Below are positions 17,201 to 25,192 of a DNA stretch of 64,000 nt, one piece after another. Position 1 is the first letter of the stretch. Each line of letters begins with the position of its first letter. Made by a program: the position numbers and the translations under genes. This stretch comes from an uncultured Lachnospiraceae bacterium (GTDB lineage Bacteria > Bacillota > Clostridia > Lachnospirales > Lachnospiraceae). The notes under the pieces were generated by a model that made no database searches, was not told the origin of the DNA, and saw nothing but the letters and a program-made list of their open reading frames with translations. The stretch covers positions 124,001 to 188,000 of the forward strand of contig CAIFEV010000002.1 in NCBI GenBank assembly GCA_903789615.1, given 5' to 3'.

Positions 17201-18328
17201 GATGCGGAAACCGATCGCCGCCTCGCCGTTGTCGATCAGAATCCTCGGGAAAAGTTCAATCGTCTTTTCCCGCTCTTCCGCCGGTTCTTCCTTTTTTCGT
17301 GCCGCCTTGTCCTGCGCCGCTTCCAGCCTCTGAAAGAACCGGTCCGCCTTCGCATCCGTAAAATCAGACGCCGCCGCATTCAGCCTGTCCGCCTCATCCC
17401 ACAGAAGTGAGCACAGGATCAGCCCGCAGATATTCAGCCTGTTCTCACTGTTAAATTCCCCGCATTCGCTGTCCTCATATCCCTCCCGCGTCCGGCACGT
17501 CAGGCGGTTCCCTGTCAGAACAGCCTCCCCGGCATCAAACCAGAAATCGCCGGCAGAATCGATCATCTGTATATACCCGCTCAGACTGCGCACGCCCTCC
17601 CGGCTCACGATCTCGTTCACGCGGACATAGAACGTTCCTTCCTTTTTCGCCGCCTTGGCAAGCGCCTCATTGGCCACCTGCATGCTGTACGCATCTGTGG
17701 CAAATGTCTCCAGTGCCGCTTTCATATCGTACAGAAGCAGTCCGTCCGGATCCTTTCTGCCCTGGAAAAAGTCCAGCGCCGGGACCGGGTCCGTTCCATA
17801 TGTTTTCTTCAGCTCATCCAGCTTCTTTTTCTGCTTATCTTTGCGGAGTTTTCCCACCCGCTTGTAGTAAGCATGATCGCTTTCCCGTACCGTCAGCAGC
17901 CCGCTGCACTGCTTTTCATACGCGTACAGAACAGCTGCCTCATGGACGCAGTGTTTTCCCGCGCGGCCGGCCTGGCATGTGCACTTCAGATCCCCCGGAG
18001 CGATCTGTTCTCCCGGTTTTACCGGGAAGTTTTCAATCGACACAATATAATCGTCATCATGTGAGAAATACGAATAGTTTCTTCCGGAATCCGCTTTCCC
18101 ATATTTTCTGATGTCCTCTTTATCTGGCACAAACCGTCCGTACAGCGCCTCCCAGTTCTTGTTCAGGCTCCAGATTTTTCTTTGTGTCTTCGGAAGTTCA
18201 GCCTCTTTCAGCGTCGCATCATCAAAAAAATCTCTCCAGGAAATCTCGGTGCAAAGCGGCTTGTCAGACTCCGGATCATTGTTCAGATTAAATTTCACTT
18301 TCCTTTCAGCATCTGTATACATCGGCAT
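14237..18328 (-). CDS. SNF2 family helicase with SWIM zinc finger
   Basis: A 1363-residue Swi2/Snf2 ATPase. A SWIM zinc finger CTCQAGRAGKHCVH is at about residue 115, a long variable middle follows, and the two-lobed helicase occupies the last 450 residues: Walker A LADEMGLGKTLQMI, DEAQ box VLDEAQYIKN, LTGTPVENRLSELWSIFDFL, and motif VI QATDRAHRIGQTKQVTVYRM. Such proteins remodel protein-DNA or RNA polymerase complexes; the HepA/RapA and SWIM-SNF2 types are common in Firmicutes. A repeated APAGNE motif lies at about 16225-16320. GGGAG precedes the ATG at 18328; a second ATG two codons later is equally possible. It is probably co-transcribed with the heparinase-like gene, which makes no obvious functional sense. 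Confidence 0.93.
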   Translation of the reverse strand: MPMYTDAERKVKFNLNNDPESDKPLCTEISWRDFFDDATLKEAELPKTQRKIWSLNKNWEALYGRFVPDKEDIRKYGKADSGRNYSYFSHDDDYIVSIENFPVKPGEQIAPGDLKCTCQAGRAGKHCVHEAAVLYAYEKQCSGLLTVRESDHAYYKRVGKLRKDKQKKKLDELKKTYGTDPVPALDFFQGRKDPDGLLLYDMKAALETFATDAYSMQVANEALAKAAKKEGTFYVRVNEIVSREGVRSLSGYIQMIDSAGDFWFDAGEAVLTGNRLTCRTREGYEDSECGEFNSENRLNICGLILCSLLWDEADRLNAAASDFTDAKADRFFQRLEAAQDKAARKKEEPAEEREKTIELFPRILIDNGEAAIGFRIRNGNGKWIVVRNAGDLVYAWNRREKLELSKTESIDFNQCTFTDASAPLFDFISRQVGAVHDANEQIENRNQFRSIRKLKVTARMELRGAVLDHFYDVCDGRTVEYQDKTNQVKEAEIPVGHRDIRIALTADRIADARGRFAGVAVHGLIPVLLAGSGTHRYVLNKDGLSRVSRAELDMIRPFESVADASGFFRFQVGMDHLQEFYYRVVPLFLSSPNVDFTDNAEEEAEKRLPPEPHFTFWMDLQDLDEQSKEMADACLQELTGAKPKRGEHILLTARLTVSYQDSGKEEQRTYRLAPAGNEREAPAGNEKPAQLQESGNGDAYRDVIQEDRVVKAAAKEFPYCAFENGQTDRPLFAKTLSDEKMFDFLRNGIAGLERYGQVNGTEAFRRFKIRTVPQVKVGISVESGIMDLSLTSSDLDKEELLRLLQSYHRRRRFHRLSSGEFVDLSDDAGLQAVDGMLGSLDLTAEELAKKSAKLPLYRALYVDRLLEEHEAVVASRDRIYRALIRNFRTIRDAENEPPASLDNVLRPYQAYGFKWIKTLENAGFGGILADEMGLGKTLQMISVLLSDYMENGIKKPSLVICPASLVYNWQEEFERFAPQLKVTPLTGGAAQRKKALSEQDGAQVYVISYDLLKRHIAQFTDKTFHFVVLDEAQYIKNAGAAVSKSVKMLQSDHRFALTGTPVENRLSELWSIFDFLMPGFLYGRKDFEQKFEIPVTKNKDEAAAGRLAEMTGPFILRRRKADVLRDLPEKLEEVRYVPISGQQQKLYDAEVLHMKDMLGKQSDGSGKIQIFAELTRIREICCDPSLLFEDYQGESAKREAVMGLIRQAMDGGHRMLLFSQFTSMLALLEEDLKREKIPYYLLTGATSKEKRIQLVHTFNENDVPVFLISLKAGGTGLNLTGADVVIHYDPWWNFAAQNQATDRAHRIGQTKQVTVYRMILRGTIEEKILKLQKTKQDLAESVLSGGGSSITDLSNEELMELLG

Positions 18329-18693
18329 TCATCTCCCGTGTGCTGCTGTAATCTTCCGTTACTGTACCATATTTCGGAGGATTTCAGAATGCTTGGCTGA
18401 CGGCGGCGGCATTCAGCAAAGTTGCCTCAAAACAAGCTTTTTGATGAATAAAAGAGCGCGATTTAAGTCCTGGATTCAACATAACAGCCTCGATAACATG
18501 CTTTTTGATGAATTAGGCATGGCGAACGTACCAAGACATTCATCAAATACAAGAGCAAACTGCATCACTAAGTTAGTTGATACAAACCATCCTCCAACTC
18601 TGAATCAGCCTCTTAAATCCGCGCAAAAAGCCCCGGGGATGCTTTCGAAACTGCACCCCGGGGCAAATATGCTGTTAATGCTGTCACATCTGT
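18329..18693. other. Gene-free region with a short direct repeat
   Basis: A 365-base gap. A 19-base near-repeat (AACAAGCTTTTTGATGAAT at 18431, AACATGCTTTTTGATGAAT at 18495, one mismatch) recurs at 64 bases. A short plus-strand frame across it has no ribosome site and no family I recognise, so I do not call a gene. The terminator at 18625-18664 belongs to the gene on the right. Confidence 0.4.
18625..18664 (-). terminator. Rho-independent terminator of the oxidoreductase pair
   Basis: A perfect 9-bp stem GCCCCGGGG/CCCCGGGGC (18630-18638 and 18656-18664) is followed on the minus strand by TTTTT. It lies 30 bases after the stop of the gene at 18694. Confidence 0.85.
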
Positions 18694-19788
18694 TTATTTC
18701 CTGATAATCGGCGTGAGATTCTTGGCCATCATTTCTGCCTTAACAGACAGTTCGGCAGCCTTAAACGCGTGATCCTGTGTCATGGCGTTTTCAGTGCGGT
18801 TCAGGCAGTCCAGAATCAGCTGTCCGAAATACGGGTAGCCGACCAGCCCGTCGACCTCGAAGTGCTGCTCGCCGTCCTTGTTGACCAGGAACACGTGGTT
18901 GCCTGTCTTCTGTGTCGCGACGTTCACGTACTTGCGCAGCTCAATGTACCCGTCTGTTCCGATGATAAATGTCCGCCCGTCGCCCCAGGTGCTGAGGCCG
19001 TCCGGCGTGAACCAGTCCACGCGGAAGTGCTGCGTCGCCCCGTTGTCACCGACCAGAACTGCGTCGCCGAAGTCTTCCAGTCCCGGATGATCCGGATGAT
19101 TGTAGTTGCCGACCTCGCTGTACTGCACATTGGCATCCTTTACGCCGCAGTAATACAGGAACTGCTCGATCTGATGGCTGCCGATGTCGCAGAGAATTCC
19201 GCCGTACTTTTCCTTCTCAAAGAACCAGTCCGGGCGGCTCTTCGGATTGCCGACGCGGTGCGGGCCGAATCCGTCCACATGGATCGGCCGGCCGATCACG
19301 CCCTGCTCAACCAGATACCCGGCGTAAACCGCCGCCTCGACATGAATCCGCTCACTGTAATAGACCATGTATTTGCGGCCGGTCTTCTTTACCATATCCT
19401 TTGCCGCCTGCAGCTGCGCAAGTGTCGTGAGCGGTGCCTTGTCGGTGAAATAATCCTTGCCCGCCGCCATCGCGCGCAATCCCAGCGCACAGCGTTCGCT
19501 CGTCACATGGGCGCCTGCCACCAGCTTTACCTCCGGGTCCTCAAAGACTTCTTCCTCGCTGCGGGCCGCCTTTGCATTCGGAAACGCCTTCTGAAAAGCC
19601 TTGACCTTTTCCGGATCCGGATCATACACCCACTTTACCTCGGCACCGGCCTCCGTGAGCCCGTTGCACATGCCATAGATGTGGCCGTGATCCAGATGCA
19701 TCGCCGCAATCTTAAACTCGCCCGGGCCAACAACCGCTGCCGGTTTGCCCTTCGGAGCATAATTCATCCCGTCGCTCTTACTGCTCAT
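18694..19788 (-). CDS. Gfo/Idh/MocA family oxidoreductase
   Basis: A 364-residue NAD(P)-dependent sugar dehydrogenase-like protein. The N-terminal Rossmann part is atypical (FKIAAMHLDHGHIYGMCNGL instead of a standard GxGxxG), while KDYFTDKAPLTTLAQLQAAK fills the EKP-type position and the C-terminal Gfo/Idh/MocA_C beta-sheet domain includes GGILCDIGSHQIEQFLYYCG, with the family's metal- or substrate-contacting His. ATG 19788 has AAAGGGAG. It lies 24 bases after the second oxidoreductase and shares its operon. Substrate unknown; such pairs often act on sugar derivatives from glycan breakdown. The weakened Rossmann motif may mean altered cofactor binding. Confidence 0.85.
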   Translation of the reverse strand: MSSKSDGMNYAPKGKPAAVVGPGEFKIAAMHLDHGHIYGMCNGLTEAGAEVKWVYDPDPEKVKAFQKAFPNAKAARSEEEVFEDPEVKLVAGAHVTSERCALGLRAMAAGKDYFTDKAPLTTLAQLQAAKDMVKKTGRKYMVYYSERIHVEAAVYAGYLVEQGVIGRPIHVDGFGPHRVGNPKSRPDWFFEKEKYGGILCDIGSHQIEQFLYYCGVKDANVQYSEVGNYNHPDHPGLEDFGDAVLVGDNGATQHFRVDWFTPDGLSTWGDGRTFIIGTDGYIELRKYVNVATQKTGNHVFLVNKDGEQHFEVDGLVGYPYFGQLILDCLNRTENAMTQDHAFKAAELSVKAEMMAKNLTPIIRK

Positions 19789-19812
19789 CGTACTCCCTTT
19801 CTTTCTGCCCGA

Positions 19813-20982
19813 TCAGCTCTTATAATTTCCGACCGTAATGTCAGACGGAGCAAAATTCTCGACAAATGCCGTCTTCTTGTTGAAATGAATGGCATTTTTC
19901 TGAATTCCGTCTTCCGTATAATACTCGTCGTCTTCGGTGATTGGAAGCGTCACCGTCTTCTTCTGGAATCCCGCCTTATAAATCGCCGTGATAAGCTCCA
20001 CTGTCTTGCGTCCGTCAACACCTGTAATCATCGGGCGGGTTCCGGTTTCAAGTGCCGTCAGAACATTGTCGATTTCGCCGGTGTGACCCTCATACTTCAG
20101 ATCCGGAAGACTGTTGTAATATTCCGTAATCTGATCCATAAGCTCCTTGTTATGTCCTTCGACCGGGAAACCGTTCGGCTTCGTCACTTCTGCCACACAG
20201 GAGAACGGTGCGGAAATCTTTGCCTTCTCGCACTGCAACGTCAGTCCCTGCTCCTCGCCGTGGTGCACAACTGAACTGGTCACTTCGGCAATCGAGCCGT
20301 CCTTGTAGCGGCACAGGGCAAATGAAACATCCTCGCACTCGGAATTGGTGTGCATGACATTTGCCAGCATGGCACAGACTTCGGTCGGAAGTTCACCCTG
20401 GATCCAGTTCAGCATGTCAATATGGTGAACCGCATGATTGAGGGTCGGCCCGCCGCCTTCTTTCTCCCAGGTGCCGCGCCACCACAGATCGTAGTAGCAG
20501 AGGCCTCTCCACCAGAGGGAGTCGATGTGCGCAACTCTGAGCTTTCCGGCAAGCCCGCTGTCAAGCGTCTTCTTCAGCTTGTAAATGCTGTTGCGGAAAC
20601 GGTTCTGTGCGATGACGCCCATCGTGACATGATTCCGTTTTTCGGCCTCCAGCATCTCATCGCACTGCCGCAGGCTCGGCGCCATCGGCTTTTCAACGAG
20701 CACGTTCTTGCCCGCATTCATCGAGTTGATGGCACTCTCCGCATGAGCGGACGGCGGCGTGCAGACGTGCACGAGATCAATCTGAATGCCGGAAGCCAGC
20801 ATCTTCTGGTGATCGTCAAATACGACAGCATCCTTCAGGCCGTACTTCTCTTTGATGGCCTCTGCTTTTTCCGGATAAATATCGCAGAGCGCCACGATCT
20901 TCACTCTGTCAGGGAACGTCAGAAGTCCCTGAATATGCATGTTCGAGATATTACCTGTTCCGACTATTGCTGCATGAATCAT
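19813..20982 (-). CDS. Gfo/Idh/MocA family oxidoreductase
   Basis: A 389-residue NAD(P)-dependent oxidoreductase with a standard Rossmann motif IVGTGNISNMHIQGLL at the N-terminus, VEKPMAPSLRQCDEML for the conserved EKP lysine (about 95-97), and GGPTLNHAVHHIDMLNWIQG in the C-terminal domain with the catalytic-type histidines. ATG 20982 follows GAGG. It precedes the other Gfo/Idh/MocA gene and follows the GH2 gene by 48 bases, so one transcript may run from the importer through GH2 to both oxidoreductases. It is GC-rich, whereas the GH2-importer genes just upstream are AT-rich, so the junction near 21.0 kb is a probable recombination boundary. Confidence 0.9.
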   Translation of the reverse strand: MIHAAIVGTGNISNMHIQGLLTFPDRVKIVALCDIYPEKAEAIKEKYGLKDAVVFDDHQKMLASGIQIDLVHVCTPPSAHAESAINSMNAGKNVLVEKPMAPSLRQCDEMLEAEKRNHVTMGVIAQNRFRNSIYKLKKTLDSGLAGKLRVAHIDSLWWRGLCYYDLWWRGTWEKEGGGPTLNHAVHHIDMLNWIQGELPTEVCAMLANVMHTNSECEDVSFALCRYKDGSIAEVTSSVVHHGEEQGLTLQCEKAKISAPFSCVAEVTKPNGFPVEGHNKELMDQITEYYNSLPDLKYEGHTGEIDNVLTALETGTRPMITGVDGRKTVELITAIYKAGFQKKTVTLPITEDDEYYTEDGIQKNAIHFNKKTAFVENFAPSDITVGNYKS

Positions 20983-21030
20983 GCTATAACCTCACACATA
21001 ATGTTTATTCTGTATTTTGGTATTGAAGAT

Positions 21031-23358
21031 TCACTCAGTGAAAATTACAGATTCAGCTGACATCATTCCATCTGCATCAGCTGATACCTTTATTCGTCCT
21101 GGCGTACCATCCAAAGCCACAATTACGCTTGCCTGCCCTCTGTACAAGTGCCGGAAGGGTTCGCCAAACGGTTCCATCGACTTGCAATTACCATTATCTA
21201 CAGAGACAATCCTTCCGGGTCCTTCTACTCTGAATCTCACAGTCGAGCTTTCCCGGAAACAAGGATTACCATTTTTATCTTTTGCCCTGACAGTTAATAG
21301 TAATTCGTAACCTTGTTCGAAATGAAGATGATTTTCAGTAGTATCAAACGCAAGTTTCACAGCCACATCCGGCGTCTTCAATACATGTCTGCATACTTCC
21401 TGTCCATTATTTTTACCAATAGCAACGATCGTGCCAGGCTCCCATTTAATGAACCCTTTAATTATTCCATCGTGACACTCTGAAGGTTTCGGAAGATACA
21501 GGCGTTGTTGATTGATCCATAATTCCACTTCTTCACAATTTGTTGCAATCATGTACGGAATGACACCAAAATGAAACTGCCGGAAATCCCAATGATCAAC
21601 ATAAGGAGGTGTATCCCAATGATCTTTTACTCCTTCATCATCGAGAGAATAATCCAGCACAGAAAAATGAATCATTGGTTTTTTCGTCCAGTGACTTTGC
21701 AAAATATAAGAAAGTGGCTTACGTTCAAAATTTGTTCTTATAAAACCTGAATTCGATCCCTTCATTGGCCATCCCATAGATTCGCCAAGATAATCGATTC
21801 CAGTCCAAATCATACTTCCGATAACGTATGGATACTTATCTGGTACAAAAGAAGGAATATTTTCTGTAAAATTTTTAAATTGATCCGGATGTCCCAGGAA
21901 ATATGCATATACTTCTGTTCCAAGAATAGCCTTGTCAGGAATGGATGCATGAATCTGTTTATACCATTGTTCCTGATAATTGCAGGCCAGTATATCTACC
22001 ACCTTTGCTATTTTCTTGATTCTTTCAATCTTCTCGTTAACATCGAATATTTCTGTATCATCTGTTTCATCAACAAATTGCTGAATATCTTTTATCTTCG
22101 ATGCGTCAATATTACTTTCCCGTTTAAAATGCGGATTCATCGCGCAAGTAACCGGACGTGTCTTATCGAATTTCTTCAGATGAGCCACAAGCATTTCAAG
22201 AATCTGGAGCATAGAATCCTGGCCTTGATTCTCAACCTCGTTACCTACACCCCAAATAATAACGGAAGGCCTGTTTCTATCTCTTTTTACCATTGCCTCA
22301 ACTTCTGACTGCCAATTCTTGGCAAAGAAGTTCTTGTAATGCCCTCCTGTCCATTTATCAAAGCATTCCTCATATACATAAAATCCCAACTCATCACACA
22401 GATCCAGAAAGTCTGAGGAATACACATGATGTGCAGTGCGAATTGCATTAACACCAATTTCTTTCAGCTGCTGCAACCGGCGTCTCATAAATTCTTTTCT
22501 GACAGCGATGCCGACAGCTCCGCAGTCCTGATGAAGACAAATTCCTCTGAGCTTTACTTTTTCTCCATTGATTAAAAGTCCCTGGTCTGGTGATATTGAG
22601 ACTTTACGTATTCCGATATGAAAATCAACTTTATCGGCAATCTGCCCCTCTTTCCATAACTTCAATACTACTTCATATAGATTTGGTTCTTCTGCAGACC
22701 AAAGACTTGGATCATGCACATCAAGTTCAAGCGCACCACCTGTAACAATTTCAGTTTTAGTTACAAGCTGTTTTCTCTCATCGCCGTCTTCAGATGACAG
22801 AGAATAAAGTTCACCTGAGACAGTATTTGTCGGGTTTATCCCCTCAATTTTCAGATAAGCGTTCTTATAGTCATCTGACAGCTGCGTTTTTATGACGATT
22901 TCGTTTTTGTCTAAATATAACTGCTCAGTTTCTACTAACGTCACCTTCCGATATATACCGGCACCACTGTACCATCGATCGTGCGGATATGCATTGTGGC
23001 ATATCACAACTTTAATTGTATTATTGCCACAAACAAGGAGGCTTGTTATCTCCAGTTCAAATGGAGAATATCCATACGCATGCTTTCCAGCTTCTGCACC
23101 ATTTATATAGATAGTGCTGTTCTCATAAACACCATCAAATTTCAAAAAATATCGATGATCATCTCTTTTGTCAATCAATATCTGCTTTTCATAAATGCCA
23201 GTTCCCATTCTCACGCGGAAACCTTGAGAAGCATCATCTGGATTATTGACAAAAGTCGAATTAATCACCCAATCATGAGGCAAATCCACTATGGATTTAC
23301 GGCCATCGTCTTCCATCCAGAATTGCCATTGATTCATTAATGGAGTTTCAGCTCTCAT
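21031..23358 (-). CDS. Glycoside hydrolase family 2 protein (beta-galactosidase-like)
   Basis: A 775-residue GH2 enzyme with the sugar-binding (VDLPHDWVINSTFV), immunoglobulin-like and TIM-barrel domains in order. The acid/base Glu is in VIIWGVGNEVENQG and the nucleophile Glu probably in ILGTEVYAYF; CLHQDCGAVG and AIRTAHHVYSSDFLDLCDEL are typical barrel segments. No signal peptide, so it acts on imported sugar. Specificity (galactoside, glucuronide, mannoside) cannot be fixed by eye. It begins eight bases after the permease gene at 23366 and is clearly part of the importer operon. Codon use is AT-rich compared with the genes left of 21 kb. Confidence 0.9.
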   Translation of the reverse strand: MRAETPLMNQWQFWMEDDGRKSIVDLPHDWVINSTFVNNPDDASQGFRVRMGTGIYEKQILIDKRDDHRYFLKFDGVYENSTIYINGAEAGKHAYGYSPFELEITSLLVCGNNTIKVVICHNAYPHDRWYSGAGIYRKVTLVETEQLYLDKNEIVIKTQLSDDYKNAYLKIEGINPTNTVSGELYSLSSEDGDERKQLVTKTEIVTGGALELDVHDPSLWSAEEPNLYEVVLKLWKEGQIADKVDFHIGIRKVSISPDQGLLINGEKVKLRGICLHQDCGAVGIAVRKEFMRRRLQQLKEIGVNAIRTAHHVYSSDFLDLCDELGFYVYEECFDKWTGGHYKNFFAKNWQSEVEAMVKRDRNRPSVIIWGVGNEVENQGQDSMLQILEMLVAHLKKFDKTRPVTCAMNPHFKRESNIDASKIKDIQQFVDETDDTEIFDVNEKIERIKKIAKVVDILACNYQEQWYKQIHASIPDKAILGTEVYAYFLGHPDQFKNFTENIPSFVPDKYPYVIGSMIWTGIDYLGESMGWPMKGSNSGFIRTNFERKPLSYILQSHWTKKPMIHFSVLDYSLDDEGVKDHWDTPPYVDHWDFRQFHFGVIPYMIATNCEEVELWINQQRLYLPKPSECHDGIIKGFIKWEPGTIVAIGKNNGQEVCRHVLKTPDVAVKLAFDTTENHLHFEQGYELLLTVRAKDKNGNPCFRESSTVRFRVEGPGRIVSVDNGNCKSMEPFGEPFRHLYRGQASVIVALDGTPGRIKVSADADGMMSAESVIFTE

Positions 23359-23365
23359 AATTATG

Positions 23366-24193
23366 TCATCCCTTCACACCACTGGCTGCAATTCCTTCAA
23401 TAAAATACCGCTGGAGAGCAACGTATAACAGAATTACAGGAATAATTGACATTGTAGTCGCCGCAAGAATCAGTGTGTATTCCACTCCAAATTCCTGCTG
23501 GAAAGACCGGATACCTATCTGAATCGTGAATTTTTCCTTTTCATTCAGGAAAATCAACGGTGCCGTATAATCATTCCAAGAATCCAGGAATTTAAGAATA
23601 ATCAATGTTGCTAATGAAGATTTTGAAAGAGGGATCATGATTTGCGTAAGAATTCTAAGGTCACCCGCGCCATCTATACGCGCCGCTTCAAGCAAGGAAT
23701 CAGGAATACTCACCATAAACTGCCGCAGCAAGAAAACGCCAAATGGTGAAAAGCAATGCATCAATATCAACGCTGTATGCGAATTAAGAAGCCCTGCACT
23801 TCTCATTAATTCATATTGAGGGATCATGATAACCTGATAAGGAATCATCATCGTCCCTAAATACACCATAAACAGAATATCTCTGCCTGGAAAATGAAGT
23901 TTTGAAAACGCATATGCGGCCAAGCAGCATGTTACAACCTGTCCAGCTGTCGACAATATTGCTATTTTAGCAGTATTTAAATAAAACTTTGCAAAAGGAA
24001 TATCTTCAAACACTTTGGAATAGTTGCTTGTCATCCAACGTGTAGGCAATAATTTCATTGGCACTGCAAACAACTCATCCTTAGGCTTAAACGAACCTAA
24101 AACCATCCATACAAATGGAAATAGCATTATAACAGCAATCAAAATCAACAATATTAATATAATAATTTTGCCAATAGTTCTTTTTAAATTCAT
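23366..24193 (-). CDS. Carbohydrate ABC transporter permease (MalG type)
   Basis: A 275-residue CUT1 permease with about six hydrophobic segments, starting IGKIIILILLILIAVIMLFP. The ATPase-contact loop is EAARIDGAGDLRILTQIMIP, and the protein ends YFIEGIAASGVKG, a standard MalG-type C-terminus. I start it at ATG 24193, with GAGGGG about eight bases upstream; a longer frame to 24232 would overlap the partner gene and has no ribosome site. It lies between the MalF-type permease and the GH2 gene. Confidence 0.92.
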   Translation of the reverse strand: MNLKRTIGKIIILILLILIAVIMLFPFVWMVLGSFKPKDELFAVPMKLLPTRWMTSNYSKVFEDIPFAKFYLNTAKIAILSTAGQVVTCCLAAYAFSKLHFPGRDILFMVYLGTMMIPYQVIMIPQYELMRSAGLLNSHTALILMHCFSPFGVFLLRQFMVSIPDSLLEAARIDGAGDLRILTQIMIPLSKSSLATLIILKFLDSWNDYTAPLIFLNEKEKFTIQIGIRSFQQEFGVEYTLILAATTMSIIPVILLYVALQRYFIEGIAASGVKG

Positions 24194-24203
24194 GGCAATC
24201 CCC

Positions 24204-25106
24204 TCAATAATTAACCCACTTCTTTTGTCCAATGAATTGAATCAATGTAAACAACATGATAATTCCAAACAGTATAAAAGCGGCAGAACATGCATAACCG
24301 AATTTATATTCAGTAAAAGATTTTTGATACACAAAATACGCCAAAACATTCGTTGCGCGACCCGGGCCACCTTGTGTCATCGCCATGATAATATCGAATA
24401 CTTTGCATGAACTAATCATCTGTGTTACAAGTACAAAGAAGATAGTAGGTGAGATGCCAGGAAGCGTAATATGAATGAATCTCTGCCACGAATTGGCTCC
24501 ATCCAATTTTGCAGCTTCATATAATTCTGTATTTACTCCCTGAAGGCCTGCGAGAAGTATGATCGCATTGTATCCCATTGATCTCCATACGCTGACGATT
24601 TCAACAGATACCAATGCCCACTGTGTTGAGGAAATCCATTTCGGAGGATTGTGTACTCCCAGCCACATTAAGAACTGGTTAACCGGACCATTATTGGCTA
24701 ATATCAAAGACCATACAAGTCCTATTGCAATCATAGATGTGACCTGTGGCAAGAAATAAATTGTTCGGAAAATTTTTATCGACCGAAACTTAACGTTCAT
24801 CAACAGCGCCATAAGAATACCGAAAAAAACAGCTAATGGCACAGTTGCTACTGTGTATAACAGTGTATTCCCTAATGAAATAAGGAATGTTGAATCCTGA
24901 AACAGTTTCACATAATTGGAAAAGCCAACGAAATCATTTTTATTAAATCCATCCCAGTTTGTAAAGCTTAATACTCCTGCGCGGAATAGTGGATAAACAT
25001 TTAAAATCACAAACCCAACTATATTGGGCAACAGAAACCAGATTGCAGTTATCCGTTGATGACGGATGTATGCAGGCGCTTTTACTTTCACCTTTTTCTC
25101 GCTCAT
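24204..25106 (-). CDS. Carbohydrate ABC transporter permease (MalF/UgpA type)
   Basis: A 300-residue CUT1 permease. The N-terminal membrane segment ITAIWFLLPNIVGFVILNVY, the EAA loop YEAAKLDGANSWQRFIHITL, and MTQGGPGRATNVLAYFVY are all family text. ATG 25106 follows GAGAGGA. It is separated from the binding-protein gene by an 86-base gap that contains a terminator-like hairpin, which would set permease levels below those of the binding protein. Confidence 0.92.
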   Translation of the reverse strand: MSEKKVKVKAPAYIRHQRITAIWFLLPNIVGFVILNVYPLFRAGVLSFTNWDGFNKNDFVGFSNYVKLFQDSTFLISLGNTLLYTVATVPLAVFFGILMALLMNVKFRSIKIFRTIYFLPQVTSMIAIGLVWSLILANNGPVNQFLMWLGVHNPPKWISSTQWALVSVEIVSVWRSMGYNAIILLAGLQGVNTELYEAAKLDGANSWQRFIHITLPGISPTIFFVLVTQMISSCKVFDIIMAMTQGGPGRATNVLAYFVYQKSFTEYKFGYACSAAFILFGIIMLFTLIQFIGQKKWVNY

Positions 25107-25134
25107 ACTTTTCCTCTCAATTGATACTTCTTCT

Positions 25135-25170
25135 AAAAAAGGAGCAGGCTCAATTGAGCGAGCTCCTTTT
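25135..25170 (-). terminator. Intercistronic terminator/attenuator in the importer operon
   Basis: On the minus strand the outer stem GGAGC/GCTCC encloses a second palindrome CTCAATTGAG and is followed by TTTTTT. It sits between the binding-protein stop (25193) and the permease start (25106). Partial termination at this place is a common way to make more binding protein than permease (inference). Confidence 0.75.
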
Positions 25171-25192
25171 ATTGATGAAATAGTGCTATTTG

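Noticed and set aside
18329-18693. Small gene in the gap before the oxidoreductases
   Set aside because: A short plus-strand frame exists but has no ribosome site, no recognisable family, and ends in the terminator of the opposite-strand gene.
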